Notes: generated by a model not told the origin, from the letters alone. Positions 1 to 7,950 are shown, counted from the first letter of the stretch. The stretch: 23,321 nt of DNA from Candidatus Gastranaerophilales bacterium (GCA_910587245.1 CAJULX010000030.1:1-23321); one strand, 5' to 3'. Program-made: numbers and translations.

Positions 1-30
1 TTTTTTATATAAAAAACCATGCTTTTAAAA

Positions 31-71
31 TAAAACTCCATGCCTTTTTTAAAATTAAGCATGGAGTTTTA
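31..71 (-). terminator. Hairpin terminator of the prepilin-like gene/operon
   Basis: A perfect 13-bp inverted repeat (31-43 with 59-71, core ACTCCATGC/GCATGGAGT) with a 15-nt loop lies just past the stop codon of the minus-strand prepilin gene. Read on the minus strand it is followed by a UUUU run (30-27) and, 10 nt further, a second U6 run (16-11). The hexamer CCATGC also occurs at 17-22, so a longer alternative hairpin is possible. The stem is AT-rich at its base, so termination strength is uncertain. Confidence 0.6.
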
Positions 72-89
72 AAATATTATTTATTTAAA

Positions 90-1265
90 TTACAGCAGAG
101 GCAATCTGAATAATCCCGGGTTTGCAGGGCGTGCAATTCTTTCTATGCAAAATGCATCATTGCTTCCGCTTGTACAATCTTCAAGAGCTTTGAGTTTATT
201 TGAGCCGCCTCTTTCTATTTTATCAGCTTTATTCGTGCCGTCATCACCGCAGAATGTTACCCTTGGAACAACATTGTCTCTGCCTGATTTACATGCTGCT
301 TCCTGATAGCTGATATCTCTTAAAATAACTTTGGTTTCCCTTTTTTCATTGCTTCCGTCTTCAGGGATGTGGCTTCTGTAAAGGTTATATGAAAAAGGAT
401 AATTTGTTTCAAGGAAACTGTCGGTAAGAGCAACAGGCGTGTCTACCCCGCCGACGGATACCGTTCTTGAAGGGCAGTAAAGATTTGTAGGATAAGGCCA
501 TTCGGGATTATCTACAGCCTCGCCTACTTTATTATCGGAAGGGTCCGTAGAGCCTGAGTACAAGAAGCAGCTTCCCGGGGTAACGGTACCGTCAAGATAC
601 AGTCTTATGGGAAATTGGTCATCGCCGAGTCTGTTCGGGCCTTTATCGCCGTTGACATCGATAAATATCGGTTTAAACATTGAAGCTGCAGTCTGTGCAA
701 GAGCCTGTTCTTCAGGTGCTGCTTTATTTATTTGAAGCCATGGTCTTTCTAAGAAATAATAAGATACCATATTTGATGCCTGAAAGTTTGCAACTCCGGG
801 CGATGTAGGTGTCGGCAGTTTTGTACCGTCGCCTTTGCCGTTATGATATTTACATCTGATTGTATCGTTGTTTGCAAGAGTGAACATATTGCCCACTTCC
901 ATACAGAATATTTCATCAACCGTATCCAGAGTGACTTCAACATCCGTAGATGACGGGTCAATATCTTTATAAGCTCTTATTGCCGAATTTATCGCATTAA
1001 CTGCCGATTCATCGGTAACAGGCAGTTTATAAGTATTGGGCTGACAGCCGTATATGCCGTTTCCACCCTGATTTGTACATTTATTCATAATCGCAACGGT
1101 TGCCTGTTTTAAATTATAAAATCCTGCATAAGCAAAAGGGCCTATCATAAACTTTTTGGGTTTAATTGACTGAACCGAAAGCCCGATAAGAATTGCAAGC
1201 GCAATTAATGCAACACAAAGCTCTATAAGAGTCCAGCCGCCTTTTTTAAATGTTTTCTTATTCAT
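90..1265 (-). CDS. Prepilin-like protein (type IV pilin / type II secretion pseudopilin N-terminus)
   Basis: A 391-aa protein with a class III (prepilin) signal. A basic leader (residues 1-10, ending KKGG) is followed by WTLIE and a hydrophobic helix to about residue 31, so prepilin peptidase should cut G10|W11, with the conserved Glu at mature position 5 (E15). Tryptophan at mature position 1 is unusual, since Phe or Met is common. The exodomain has several Cys residues (63, 74, 121, 138, 233 and later). At 203-216 it has an Asp/Asn-rich loop, DVNGDKGPNRLGDD, that resembles a calcium-binding loop. The gene is last in the minus-strand operon and its ATG lies inside the end of the DUF3326 gene (8-bp overlap). 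An AGGGAT-like ribosome site precedes it. It is probably a minor pilin or pseudopilin exported to the cell surface; the specific machine cannot be named from this window. Confidence 0.8.
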   Translation of the reverse strand: MNKKTFKKGGWTLIELCVALIALAILIGLSVQSIKPKKFMIGPFAYAGFYNLKQATVAIMNKCTNQGGNGIYGCQPNTYKLPVTDESAVNAINSAIRAYKDIDPSSTDVEVTLDTVDEIFCMEVGNMFTLANNDTIRCKYHNGKGDGTKLPTPTSPGVANFQASNMVSYYFLERPWLQINKAAPEEQALAQTAASMFKPIFIDVNGDKGPNRLGDDQFPIRLYLDGTVTPGSCFLYSGSTDPSDNKVGEAVDNPEWPYPTNLYCPSRTVSVGGVDTPVALTDSFLETNYPFSYNLYRSHIPEDGSNEKRETKVILRDISYQEAACKSGRDNVVPRVTFCGDDGTNKADKIERGGSNKLKALEDCTSGSNDAFCIERIARPANPGLFRLPLL

Positions 1266-2265
1266 ACTTATCCCTTATATATCTTAAACAATCCTGATAA
1301 CTTTGAAATTCTTTCACAGTATCTTCTGTGGTATTTGACTTTGTTATTATACCATTTTCTTTAAGCTTGTTGCAATCAATTGAAAGTACGGTCTTATTAT
1401 TTACCGCACATACTTCTACCCCGTTGTTTAATGCCGATATTACGGCTTTTGAGCCAAGTGCCCCGTTTGGCACTATAAGACATTTAACATCTTTATTTGA
1501 TATTTCCCCTGTTTTGGAAAGCGCAGGCGCAATTGAAAGTCCGTCTAAAATGCAGGGAAGATATGTTGATGATATAAATTCGGACGCCACTTTTTTATTC
1601 ATGATATCAAAGCTTATATCAAGCCCCGAAAAAGCCGGAGCATGGGCAGCGGGAAGCATAAATTCTTTTGTTAAATAATGCGATATCACAGCTTCAATTC
1701 CGCCTATAGGGTCAACCCCCGTGCCGTTATTATAATTTTCATCTTCGCATTCATCTCCGAAAAAACAAACAACGGCAAGTGCTTCCGCCCCTTTTTTAAT
1801 AATATTTTGTGCCGCTTCAAAAAGAGTTTTTTCACATTCAACCCGCCCTGTGGAAACTCCGGTAGAATCTTTTGTAAGGCAAATTCCGACAGGCTCTTTT
1901 GTAATTTCATAATAAGGAATATCATACCCTTTTACAATTTTTGCCGCTTCAATTGTATTAAGATGAAGGTTTAAAATATTTTCAGGGATTGTTTTATCAA
2001 AAATCACCCCTATTTTATTAAATTTTTCGACAGGATTTAAATTTATTTTTCCGTTAAAAAATTCATCGAAAGCATACCCTTCAACATAATACATATCGTC
2101 GTTTACGGCGCTTAAAATTCCTGCATTTACGACATTGGGGTTCACTATCACCTTAAAGTATTTTGAAAATTCTCTTGCAATATACCCTGCATCGCCTGCA
2201 TATCCGCCGATTTGCGCCCCGACTCCCGTCGGAATTGATAAAGCTATTGTATTGCGGGTTTTCAT
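1258..2265 (-). CDS. DUF3326 family protein
   Basis: A 335-aa protein of unknown function. The start (IALSIPTGVGAQIGGYAGDA) matches what I recall of DUF3326, a family common in Cyanobacteria and also present in plants, typically 330-390 aa. A second conserved-looking block is VDPIGGIEAVISHYL near the middle, followed by LPAAHAPAF. There is no signal peptide or transmembrane segment, so it should be cytoplasmic. Its ATG overlaps the holB stop (ATGA at 2262-2265) and its own end overlaps the next gene, so expression is probably translationally coupled. The mix of glycine-rich loops and alternating beta/alpha predictions suggests a metabolic enzyme, but no catalytic motif is recognisable to me. 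The family call is from memory and the function is unassigned. Confidence 0.78.
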   Translation of the reverse strand: MKTRNTIALSIPTGVGAQIGGYAGDAGYIAREFSKYFKVIVNPNVVNAGILSAVNDDMYYVEGYAFDEFFNGKINLNPVEKFNKIGVIFDKTIPENILNLHLNTIEAAKIVKGYDIPYYEITKEPVGICLTKDSTGVSTGRVECEKTLFEAAQNIIKKGAEALAVVCFFGDECEDENYNNGTGVDPIGGIEAVISHYLTKEFMLPAAHAPAFSGLDISFDIMNKKVASEFISSTYLPCILDGLSIAPALSKTGEISNKDVKCLIVPNGALGSKAVISALNNGVEVCAVNNKTVLSIDCNKLKENGIITKSNTTEDTVKEFQSYQDCLRYIRDKYE

Positions 2266-3221
2266 TCAAAATTCCTTGAAGATAAATCTAAAAATAAACT
2301 CTCTAAAACAACTTTTGCACCCATTGATGCTTTTAATCTTTTTTTGGCGGTTTGAACAAGCTTTATGTGATATTCAAACATTTTTGCGGCACTGCTATTA
2401 TTGATATTATTTTTTAAAAGTTCAAGAATATAGCCTTGAAATTCGTTTAAAAAATCAAAAATATCTATTTCTGTGGATTTTAAAATATTTTCAATATCAT
2501 ATGCAGCCTCAAGCGCTTCTTGTACCGTTAAATTAGGATAACTTCTTAATGCTGTTTTAAATTCATCTGACAGTGGCACATTGACAAAATCTTTGCCCCC
2601 CGTAAGCTTAAAAACATTTGAGCGGGAAACTATTGTTGAAATTAAATCTTCCCTGTTTTTTGTTAAAAATATAAATGTTGTGCGCTCGGGCGGCTCTTCT
2701 ATTGATTTTAAAAGGGAATTTGAAGCTTCCGCTTTAAAAACTTTCATATTTAAAGGCAAGGGCGTCCAGTTTTCTTCGGGAAAATCTGTTCCTAAATTTT
2801 TATATTCAAGCACAGAGGCGTTTTCTGCAGCACTTCTCTGCTTTATCCTTGCATCGCAGAAAATGAAAACCCTGTGATAATCACAGGTTTCGCTTAAAGA
2901 AGATGTTACCTTTTTTGCCTGTGCGATTGAAATTACGGTTTTTGATGAATCATCTTTAAAATTTATGGGAGATACTATATTCACGCTCGGGTGCTTGATT
3001 TCCCTTATCCAGTTACAGTTTATGCAGGTGCAATCAGGTTTTTTTATTTCGCCCGTGCAATTTAAAATTCTTGATAATTCCGTTGCAAACATATACTGTG
3101 CAATGATATCGGAACCTTCGAATACGATGGATTGCGGGAATCTGTCCATATTATTTTTTATTAAGGTTTCAAAATAATTCGTTACAAAAGGAAATTTTGA
3201 TTTTAAAATTTCATTTATCAT
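2262..3221 (-). CDS. holB: DNA polymerase III delta' subunit (clamp loader)
   Basis: A 319-aa AAA+-type clamp-loader subunit that with delta and tau/gamma opens and loads the sliding clamp. Visible family marks are a zinc-finger-like Cys set (C55, C64, C66, C69), the conserved stretch ASNSLLKSIEEPPERTTFIF, and an SRS in place of the SRC motif (VSRSNVF). The Walker A region (VFEGSDIIAQYMFA) has lost GxxGxGK, as expected for a non-ATP-binding delta'. An upstream in-frame ATG at 3269 would add 16 residues. I prefer the ATG at 3221 because GGAGGT lies 9 nt before it and it gives a 4-bp ATGA overlap with holA. Confidence 0.85.
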   Translation of the reverse strand: MINEILKSKFPFVTNYFETLIKNNMDRFPQSIVFEGSDIIAQYMFATELSRILNCTGEIKKPDCTCINCNWIREIKHPSVNIVSPINFKDDSSKTVISIAQAKKVTSSLSETCDYHRVFIFCDARIKQRSAAENASVLEYKNLGTDFPEENWTPLPLNMKVFKAEASNSLLKSIEEPPERTTFIFLTKNREDLISTIVSRSNVFKLTGGKDFVNVPLSDEFKTALRSYPNLTVQEALEAAYDIENILKSTEIDIFDFLNEFQGYILELLKNNINNSSAAKMFEYHIKLVQTAKKRLKASMGAKVVLESLFLDLSSRNFE

Positions 3222-4237
3222 AAAACCTGCACCTCCGTGCTGTATGTTTCCTTTTGTAGAAGCGCGCATTCAAAAGCAAGAAGCGGTTCTTTTATCCCGC
3301 TTTTTATTTCATACTCAGCCTGTGTTAAATTTTGTTTAATTTGAATAAGTTCTTCAAGGCTTATTGAGCGCAGTTTTTCAAGGCTCTTTTTTACAATGTA
3401 TTCATTCTGCCCTGTTTTTCTTGCTATATCAAAGCTTGACATGTTTTTTGAATAAACTTTTGTAATAAGAAGCTTTGAAAAAGAACTTTGAAGAAAGGCT
3501 AAAATTTCAAGATAATGCGATTTATTTAATATATTTGATATCTCAAAAAGCGCCTTATTAAATTTTCTTTCTAAAATCAAATCGCTTATTAAAAAGATAT
3601 TTTGGCTTTCTCCGCCGAGTTTTTCAACAACATCAGCGGTTATAACATTATCGGGATGAATTATAAGCTTTATTTTATCAAGTGCTGTGTTTAAATCGCG
3701 CAATGACGGGCCTATTTGCCTTATTACCATGGTTAAAGTATTACTGTCAGCTTTTAAACCCGCTTTTTGCACCATCTGCTTTAACACGGGAAGAATTTTA
3801 TATTCTTCATACGCCTTAAATGCCGTAAATTCTTTTATTGAACCTGTTTTTTGAACGGCCTTATACAGTTTTTTTCTTGAATCGGGTTTTTTTCTGTCCC
3901 CTTTATCAATCGGGCAGGTCAAAATGATATGCACTCTTTCGGATACAAGGTTTAAAGCTTTTATAACTTCATCCGTCTGCTTGTCATCAAGCTTAACTTT
4001 TTTTGTTGTTTCAAGAAAATACTTATCCGCCCTTATTTTATAAACAACATCCCCGAACATCATAGGCTGGGTGCAAAGTGCGTCAATCAGAGTTTTAAAA
4101 TCGGGATTATCAAGACACCTGTAATTAAGGGGCGAAATTTCGTTGCCTTCCGAAATTTTTAAAGCCTCATTTTTTATGGTTTTTATTTCATTTTCAAGCG
4201 TGAAATCTTCATCGCCCCAGAATAAATATACAGGCAT
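3218..4237 (-). CDS. holA: DNA polymerase III delta subunit (clamp loader)
   Basis: A 339-aa protein that starts MPVYLFWGDEDFTLENEI, the typical opening of the delta subunit, which binds the beta clamp and cracks it open. The middle region has the helical collar sequence LGGESQNIFLISDLIL, and the length suits HolA (about 330-345 aa). There is no Walker A, as expected. The gene is preceded by AGGAG about 8 nt from the ATG and lies 15 bp after the ROK kinase. It is directly followed by holB with a 4-bp overlap. Having both delta genes adjacent and coupled is a neat way to keep 1:1 stoichiometry; in many bacteria they are far apart. Confidence 0.85.
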   Translation of the reverse strand: MPVYLFWGDEDFTLENEIKTIKNEALKISEGNEISPLNYRCLDNPDFKTLIDALCTQPMMFGDVVYKIRADKYFLETTKKVKLDDKQTDEVIKALNLVSERVHIILTCPIDKGDRKKPDSRKKLYKAVQKTGSIKEFTAFKAYEEYKILPVLKQMVQKAGLKADSNTLTMVIRQIGPSLRDLNTALDKIKLIIHPDNVITADVVEKLGGESQNIFLISDLILERKFNKALFEISNILNKSHYLEILAFLQSSFSKLLITKVYSKNMSSFDIARKTGQNEYIVKKSLEKLRSISLEELIQIKQNLTQAEYEIKSGIKEPLLAFECALLQKETYSTEVQVL

Positions 4238-4252
4238 GTTTAAAGGCTCCTG

Positions 4253-5203
4253 CTAGCTTTCAATAAGAAGGCTTGCCCCGATTACGCCTGCCGTGTTGCC
4301 AAGTTCCGCATGAACAATTTCAACACTGGATGCTTGAATAGGCATGGCTCTTTTTTGGATAACTTCTCTGATGGGTGTAAAGAGAATATCTCCGGCATCT
4401 GCCACACCACCGCCTATAATTACCTTTTCAGGGTTTAAAAGGTTTATAACGGAAGTTAAGCCTAAACCGATGGTTTCGCCTATTTTTCTGTATATTTGTT
4501 TTGCAACGACATCTCCCTGCAATGCAGCCTGTGCCACGATATAAGGGCTTAATTCTTCCGTTGCAAGTTCTTTAAATTTGGATGATTTTCCGCCCATAAT
4601 GTATTCTTTAGCCATTTGAACAATAGCGGGGCCTGAAGCGTATGCCTCAAAACAAGCAAAATCTCCGCAGCCGCAAAGAGGGCCTTCACCCATAGACATT
4701 TTAATGTGTCCGATTTCGCCTGCCGCATTTTTAGCTCCGCGCGCAAGCTTGCCGTTTATAACAAGTCCTGAACCGATACCTGTGCCCACGGTAATACATA
4801 CAAGGTTCTGGCAGCCTTTTCCTGCACCGTATTTTAATTCGCCGAGAGTCGCTACGCGGACATCATTATCCAATTTTGTTACAATACCGAATTCCTTTTG
4901 CATAATATCCGCTACGGGAATATCAACCCATCCGGGCATATTGGGCAGAAGGCGCACAACGCCTGCCTGATAATCAATTTGCCCCGGAAAACCGAAACCT
5001 ATAGCTTCAATTGTGTTTTTATCCTGATTTGTTTCTTTCATTAAATCTGAAATTGCAAGCTTAATATTGCCCAGAGTGTGTTCATAGCCCATATCCGCGC
5101 GAGTCGGAGTAGTGTTTGAATAAACAATCTTGCCTTCCATATCAACAAGGGCGATTTTTATGTTTGTACCGCCGATATCCACACCTATTCTGTATTTTTT
5201 CAT
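4253..5203 (-). CDS. glcK: ROK family sugar kinase, probably glucokinase
   Basis: A 316-aa cytoplasmic kinase of the ROK family, which phosphorylates glucose or a related hexose with ATP. Motifs in order: phosphate loop DIGGTN (9-14), catalytic ND (N113, D114, in LDNDVRVATLGE), GTGIGSG (140-146), GEIGH (162-166), and the ROK zinc site CGCGDFAC (C177, C179, C184) with H166 as fourth ligand, then ExYASG and the second nucleotide motif NPEKVIIGGG. All catalytic and zinc residues are intact. ATG at 5203 has GGGAGA about 10 nt upstream. It is the first gene of the minus-strand operon with holA and holB. Glucose as substrate is inferred from family resemblance; N-acetylmannosamine or fructose kinases are the alternatives. 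Confidence 0.88.
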   Translation of the reverse strand: MKKYRIGVDIGGTNIKIALVDMEGKIVYSNTTPTRADMGYEHTLGNIKLAISDLMKETNQDKNTIEAIGFGFPGQIDYQAGVVRLLPNMPGWVDIPVADIMQKEFGIVTKLDNDVRVATLGELKYGAGKGCQNLVCITVGTGIGSGLVINGKLARGAKNAAGEIGHIKMSMGEGPLCGCGDFACFEAYASGPAIVQMAKEYIMGGKSSKFKELATEELSPYIVAQAALQGDVVAKQIYRKIGETIGLGLTSVINLLNPEKVIIGGGVADAGDILFTPIREVIQKRAMPIQASSVEIVHAELGNTAGVIGASLLIES

Positions 5204-5253
5204 AAAATTTTCTCTCCCGTAAAATGTGATTTTATAGCATGATATTTAAGCAA

Positions 5254-5282
5254 ATTATACCATCAAAAGCATTATATAGAAA
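5254..5282 (-). promoter_or_regulatory. Extended -10 promoter of the ROK-holA-holB operon
   Basis: On the minus strand, TGGTATAAT (5262-5254) is a full extended -10 element. A weak -35 (TTTCTA) sits 17 bp upstream at 5282-5277. It lies 51 bp before the ROK start codon, and no other candidate in the gap is as good. Confidence 0.6.
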
Positions 5283-5388
5283 GTTTTAGGGTTTTGTAAA
5301 CTTATGTAACAAAAGATACTTCATGTGAAATTAGATAAATTTTATATACTTTATATATATGTAAGACGAATTTATTGAAAGATGAGTA

Positions 5389-5559
5389 ATGGCAGTTCGA
5401 CCGACTGATAGCATAGATAAAAAATTGGCTCAGATGTACGCATCAAAAGTGACAGTTAATCTTGAGGCTAAATCTACATTATCACCTAATGAGTTCTGGA
5501 ATTCAATGGAATTAATAGCATTGAATAACAAAGCAGTTATGAACTTCAGGTGTAAATAA
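5389..5559 (+). CDS. Small orphan ORF, 56 aa, unknown
   Basis: ATG to TAA encodes 56 residues, beginning MAVRPTDSIDKKLAQMYASK and ending NKAVMNFRCK. It is soluble and mixed-charge, with no membrane segment and no recognised family. In support: an AT-rich TATACT/TATATAT run about 40 nt upstream could be a -10 region, GATGAG just before the ATG could be a weak ribosome site, and a good terminator hairpin follows 39 nt after the stop (5598-5633). Against: short length and no homology known to me. It could also be a remnant of a larger gene. It stands alone between two divergently transcribed units. Confidence 0.45.
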   Translation: MAVRPTDSIDKKLAQMYASKVTVNLEAKSTLSPNEFWNSMELIALNNKAVMNFRCK

Positions 5560-5597
5560 AAAATTAATCAAGATGGATTATGGAGTAGAAAAAAATT

Positions 5598-5633
5598 ATG
5601 CCGCCCCGTTTTAAAAGGTAAGCGGCATTTTTT
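5598..5633 (+). terminator. Intrinsic terminator upstream of thrS
   Basis: Stem ATGCCGC (5598-5604) pairs with GCGGCAT (5622-5628), followed by a T5 run. On the minus strand the stem is followed by a T-rich run too, so it could work in both directions. It should end transcription from the 56-aa ORF. It precedes the thrS promoter, so it is not an attenuator of thrS. Confidence 0.72.
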
Positions 5634-5692
5634 CTGTTGTTTTGCTTGGCTGTTTGATTAAATTTTCTTGTTTTTCTTCCCTCTTGTTTTTG

Positions 5693-5701
5693 TGGTAAAA
5701 T
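5693..5701 (+). promoter_or_regulatory. Probable extended -10 promoter of thrS
   Basis: TGGTAAAAT (5693-5701) is a good extended -10 element 37 bp before the thrS ATG. No -35 is found at the correct distance (TTGTTT at 5668-5673 is 22 bp away). It implies a leader of about 30 nt containing AGAGGAAG, with no room for a T-box. Confidence 0.5.
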
Positions 5702-5738
5702 TTTAGCGGAACTTTGAGCAAGAGGAAGAAAAAATCTT

Positions 5739-7520
5739 ATGGAAAATAAAGAAAATTCAGCTGAACTGCACACTTTAAGGCATTCATGCTCTCATATTAT
5801 GGCGCAGGCCGTTCAAAATTTATACCCGAATGCAAAGCTTGCAATAGGCCCTGCTATTGATAACGGCTTTTATTACGACTTTGATATAGAAGGCACAACC
5901 CTGAAAGAAGATGATTTTGCCGCTATTGAAAAAGAAATGAAACGTCTTGTTGAGATGGATTTAAGGTTTGAAAGATACGTTATTCCTGATGTTCAGGCTC
6001 AAATTGATGAATTTAAAAATAAAGGCGAAATTTATAAGGCGGAATTATTGGAAGAACACAGAAACGATAATCCTACCCTTTATTTAACAAAAGATAAAGA
6101 CGGAAACGTGCTTTTTGATGACCTTTGCTCCGGCCCGCATCTTGAAAATACAAGAAAAATCAAGGCTTTTAAGCTTTTATCAGTTGCAGGCGCATACTGG
6201 AGAGGTTCCGAAAAAAATAAAATGCTGCAAAGAATTTATGCAACCGCATTTCCCTCAAAAGATGAGCTCAAAGCCTATCTTGATATGCTTGAAGAGGCTA
6301 AAAGAAGAGACCACAGAAAGCTTGGAAAAGAGCTTGATTTATTTTCCGTGCATGATGAAATTGGCGCAGGGCTTGTGTTATGGCATCCCAATTTAGCCGT
6401 AGTGCGCGAAAACATTGAAAATTACTGGAGAGAAGAGCACAGAAAAAGGGGGTATGTAATAGTTAATACTCCGCAAATTGCAAAAAGCAAGCTGTGGGAG
6501 GTTTCTGGGCATATTGACCACTACAGAGAAAACATGTTCTTTGTTCAAAAAGAGGACGAAAACGACGAGCAATTCATTATAAAACCGATGAACTGCCCGT
6601 TCCATATTTTAATTTATGCTGCTCAAAGGCGCTCATACCGCGACCTTCCGATTAGAATGGCGGAACTTGGCACGGTTTACCGTAAAGAAAAATCCGGTGC
6701 ACTGGGCGGATTAACCCGCGTACAAGGGTTTACGCAGGATGATGCACACATTTTCTGCACACCCGAACAAATCGTAAATGAAATCAATGAAATTATTGAT
6801 TTTGTTCAGGATGCAATGAGTATCTTTAATATGAGCTTTGAAGTAGAGCTTTCTACCCGTCCCGAGAGTTATGTGGGCGATTTAGAGCACTGGAATATGG
6901 CGGAAGCAGGGCTTAAAGAGGCTCTTGACAAACGCGGCATGAAATACGATATAAATGAAGGTGACGGTGCATTTTACGGCCCGAAAATCGATTTTAAATT
7001 TAAAGACGCAATCGGCAGAACATGGCAGTGCGCTACAATACAGCTGGATTTCAACCTTCCTATCAGATTTGATTTAAAATATCAAGATAAAGACGGCGAG
7101 TTAAAAACTCCGATAATGCTTCACAGAGTAGTTTTCGGGTCTATGGAAAGATTTCATGGCATTTTGATTGAGCATTATGCAGGTGCCTTCCCTGCTTGGT
7201 TAAATCCTGTTCAGGCGGCAATTGTGCCGATTGCAGACAGGCATTTAGATGCTTGCGAAGAATTATTCCAAAAGCTTAAAGCAAAAGGCATCAGGGTACA
7301 ATTAGATGACAGATCCGAATCTATGAACCATAAAATCAGGGATTGTCTGCAAAATAAAAAAATTCCTTACGTGTTAGTTGTAGGTGACAAGGAGATTGCA
7401 GACGGCACCGTAGCGGTAAGAGCCAGAGGCAGAGGGCCTATCGGCACGTTCAAGTTTGATGATTTTGTCCAAAAGCTAGAAGAGGAAATAACTTCCAAGG
7501 GTAAAACCGTTGTGGAATAA
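5739..7520 (+). CDS. thrS: Threonyl-tRNA synthetase lacking the TGS domain
   Basis: A 593-aa class II aminoacyl-tRNA synthetase that charges tRNA-Thr. It begins directly with the N2/editing domain: HSCSH (H15, H19) and CSGPH (C130, H134) are the editing-site ligands that hydrolyse Ser-tRNA-Thr. The catalytic core carries motif 2 (GTVYRKEKSGALGGLTRVQG) and motif 3 (GSMERFHG, R471). The zinc ligands C286, H337 and H462 recognise threonine. A C-terminal anticodon-binding domain runs from about 490 to 590. The roughly 60-residue N-terminal TGS domain of the E. coli type is absent, which I recall also for cyanobacterial enzymes. ATG at 5739 has AGAGGAAG 10 nt upstream. A single-gene transcript between two terminators is likely. 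Confidence 0.97.
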   Translation: MENKENSAELHTLRHSCSHIMAQAVQNLYPNAKLAIGPAIDNGFYYDFDIEGTTLKEDDFAAIEKEMKRLVEMDLRFERYVIPDVQAQIDEFKNKGEIYKAELLEEHRNDNPTLYLTKDKDGNVLFDDLCSGPHLENTRKIKAFKLLSVAGAYWRGSEKNKMLQRIYATAFPSKDELKAYLDMLEEAKRRDHRKLGKELDLFSVHDEIGAGLVLWHPNLAVVRENIENYWREEHRKRGYVIVNTPQIAKSKLWEVSGHIDHYRENMFFVQKEDENDEQFIIKPMNCPFHILIYAAQRRSYRDLPIRMAELGTVYRKEKSGALGGLTRVQGFTQDDAHIFCTPEQIVNEINEIIDFVQDAMSIFNMSFEVELSTRPESYVGDLEHWNMAEAGLKEALDKRGMKYDINEGDGAFYGPKIDFKFKDAIGRTWQCATIQLDFNLPIRFDLKYQDKDGELKTPIMLHRVVFGSMERFHGILIEHYAGAFPAWLNPVQAAIVPIADRHLDACEELFQKLKAKGIRVQLDDRSESMNHKIRDCLQNKKIPYVLVVGDKEIADGTVAVRARGRGPIGTFKFDDFVQKLEEEITSKGKTVVE

Positions 7521-7539
7521 TTAAAATTTTATAACATAC

Positions 7540-7581
7540 GAAAAACCTTACCCCTGAAATGCCGATAGGGTAAGGTTTTTC
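7540..7581. terminator. Bidirectional terminator after thrS
   Basis: A perfect 14-bp inverted repeat, GAAAAACCTTACCC (7540-7553) with GGGTAAGGTTTTTC (7568-7581), with a 14-nt loop. The T5 on one side and A5 on the other allow it to terminate thrS on plus and the small HTH gene on minus. Confidence 0.85.
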
Positions 7582-7668
7582 AGTATTAAAATATGTTTTT
7601 TGGCACTTTTTAAAAATAAATAGGCTAAAACGCTTCCGCTGAATGCCTTATAGAAAGGCAATTCGCGT

Positions 7669-7875
7669 CTAAAATTTTTCAACCCATTTAATTTCATACC
7701 CGAGAATATCTGCAATTTGCAGAATTTCATTGTATTTTAAGGTCTGGCGGTTTATTTTTGTCGTGAAATTTTGCACCGTATCACTCCAACCGTATTTTTC
7801 AGCCAGTCTTGAGTGAACTTCTTTAATGCTTAAATTATTTTGTGCGATATACCCTTTGATAAAATTTTTTTCCAT
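7669..7875 (-). CDS. Small HTH (Cro/C1-like) protein
   Basis: A 68-aa protein with the look of a single lambda-repressor-like helix-turn-helix domain. Helix 1 is IKGYIAQNNL, then IKEVHSRLAEKYG. The putative recognition part is VQNFTTKINRQTLKYNEI and the domain closes with IADILGYEIKWVEKF. No other domain is present. ATG at 7875 has TTGGAG only 4 nt upstream, a short but usable spacing. It follows ilvN by 75 bp on the same strand with no clear terminator between, so it could be co-transcribed. A perfect palindrome in the gap (7886-7904) may be its own operator. Target unknown; it could be a chromosomal regulator or a relic of a mobile element. Confidence 0.68.
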   Translation of the reverse strand: MEKNFIKGYIAQNNLSIKEVHSRLAEKYGWSDTVQNFTTKINRQTLKYNEILQIADILGYEIKWVEKF

Positions 7876-7885
7876 ACGGCTCCAA

Positions 7886-7904
7886 TTTGTTTTAATAAAA
7901 CAAA
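7886..7904. promoter_or_regulatory. Perfect 19-bp palindrome before the small HTH gene
   Basis: TTTGTTTTA-A-TAAAACAAA is a perfect 9+1+9 palindrome, 10 bp upstream of the HTH start codon. Its position and symmetry suit a dimeric-repressor operator. All but four of its bases are A or T, so chance is not negligible in this genome. As RNA it would form only a weak hairpin. Confidence 0.45.
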
Positions 7905-7950
7905 GCTTGACATAAGAATATGAAACAAGATGATGAGGCGGCTAAAACCC

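Noticed and set aside
5560..5738. T-box riboswitch controlling thrS
   Set aside because: No T-box consensus or specifier stem-loop. The hairpin at 5598-5633 lies upstream of the probable thrS promoter, so it cannot attenuate thrS.
7548..7730. 60-aa minus-strand frame after thrS
   Set aside because: It starts inside the small HTH gene in another frame and runs into the bidirectional terminator; no ribosome site.
7907..7912. Perfect TTGACA on the plus strand
   Set aside because: No -10 box at a proper distance, and no plus-strand gene or small RNA signature follows.
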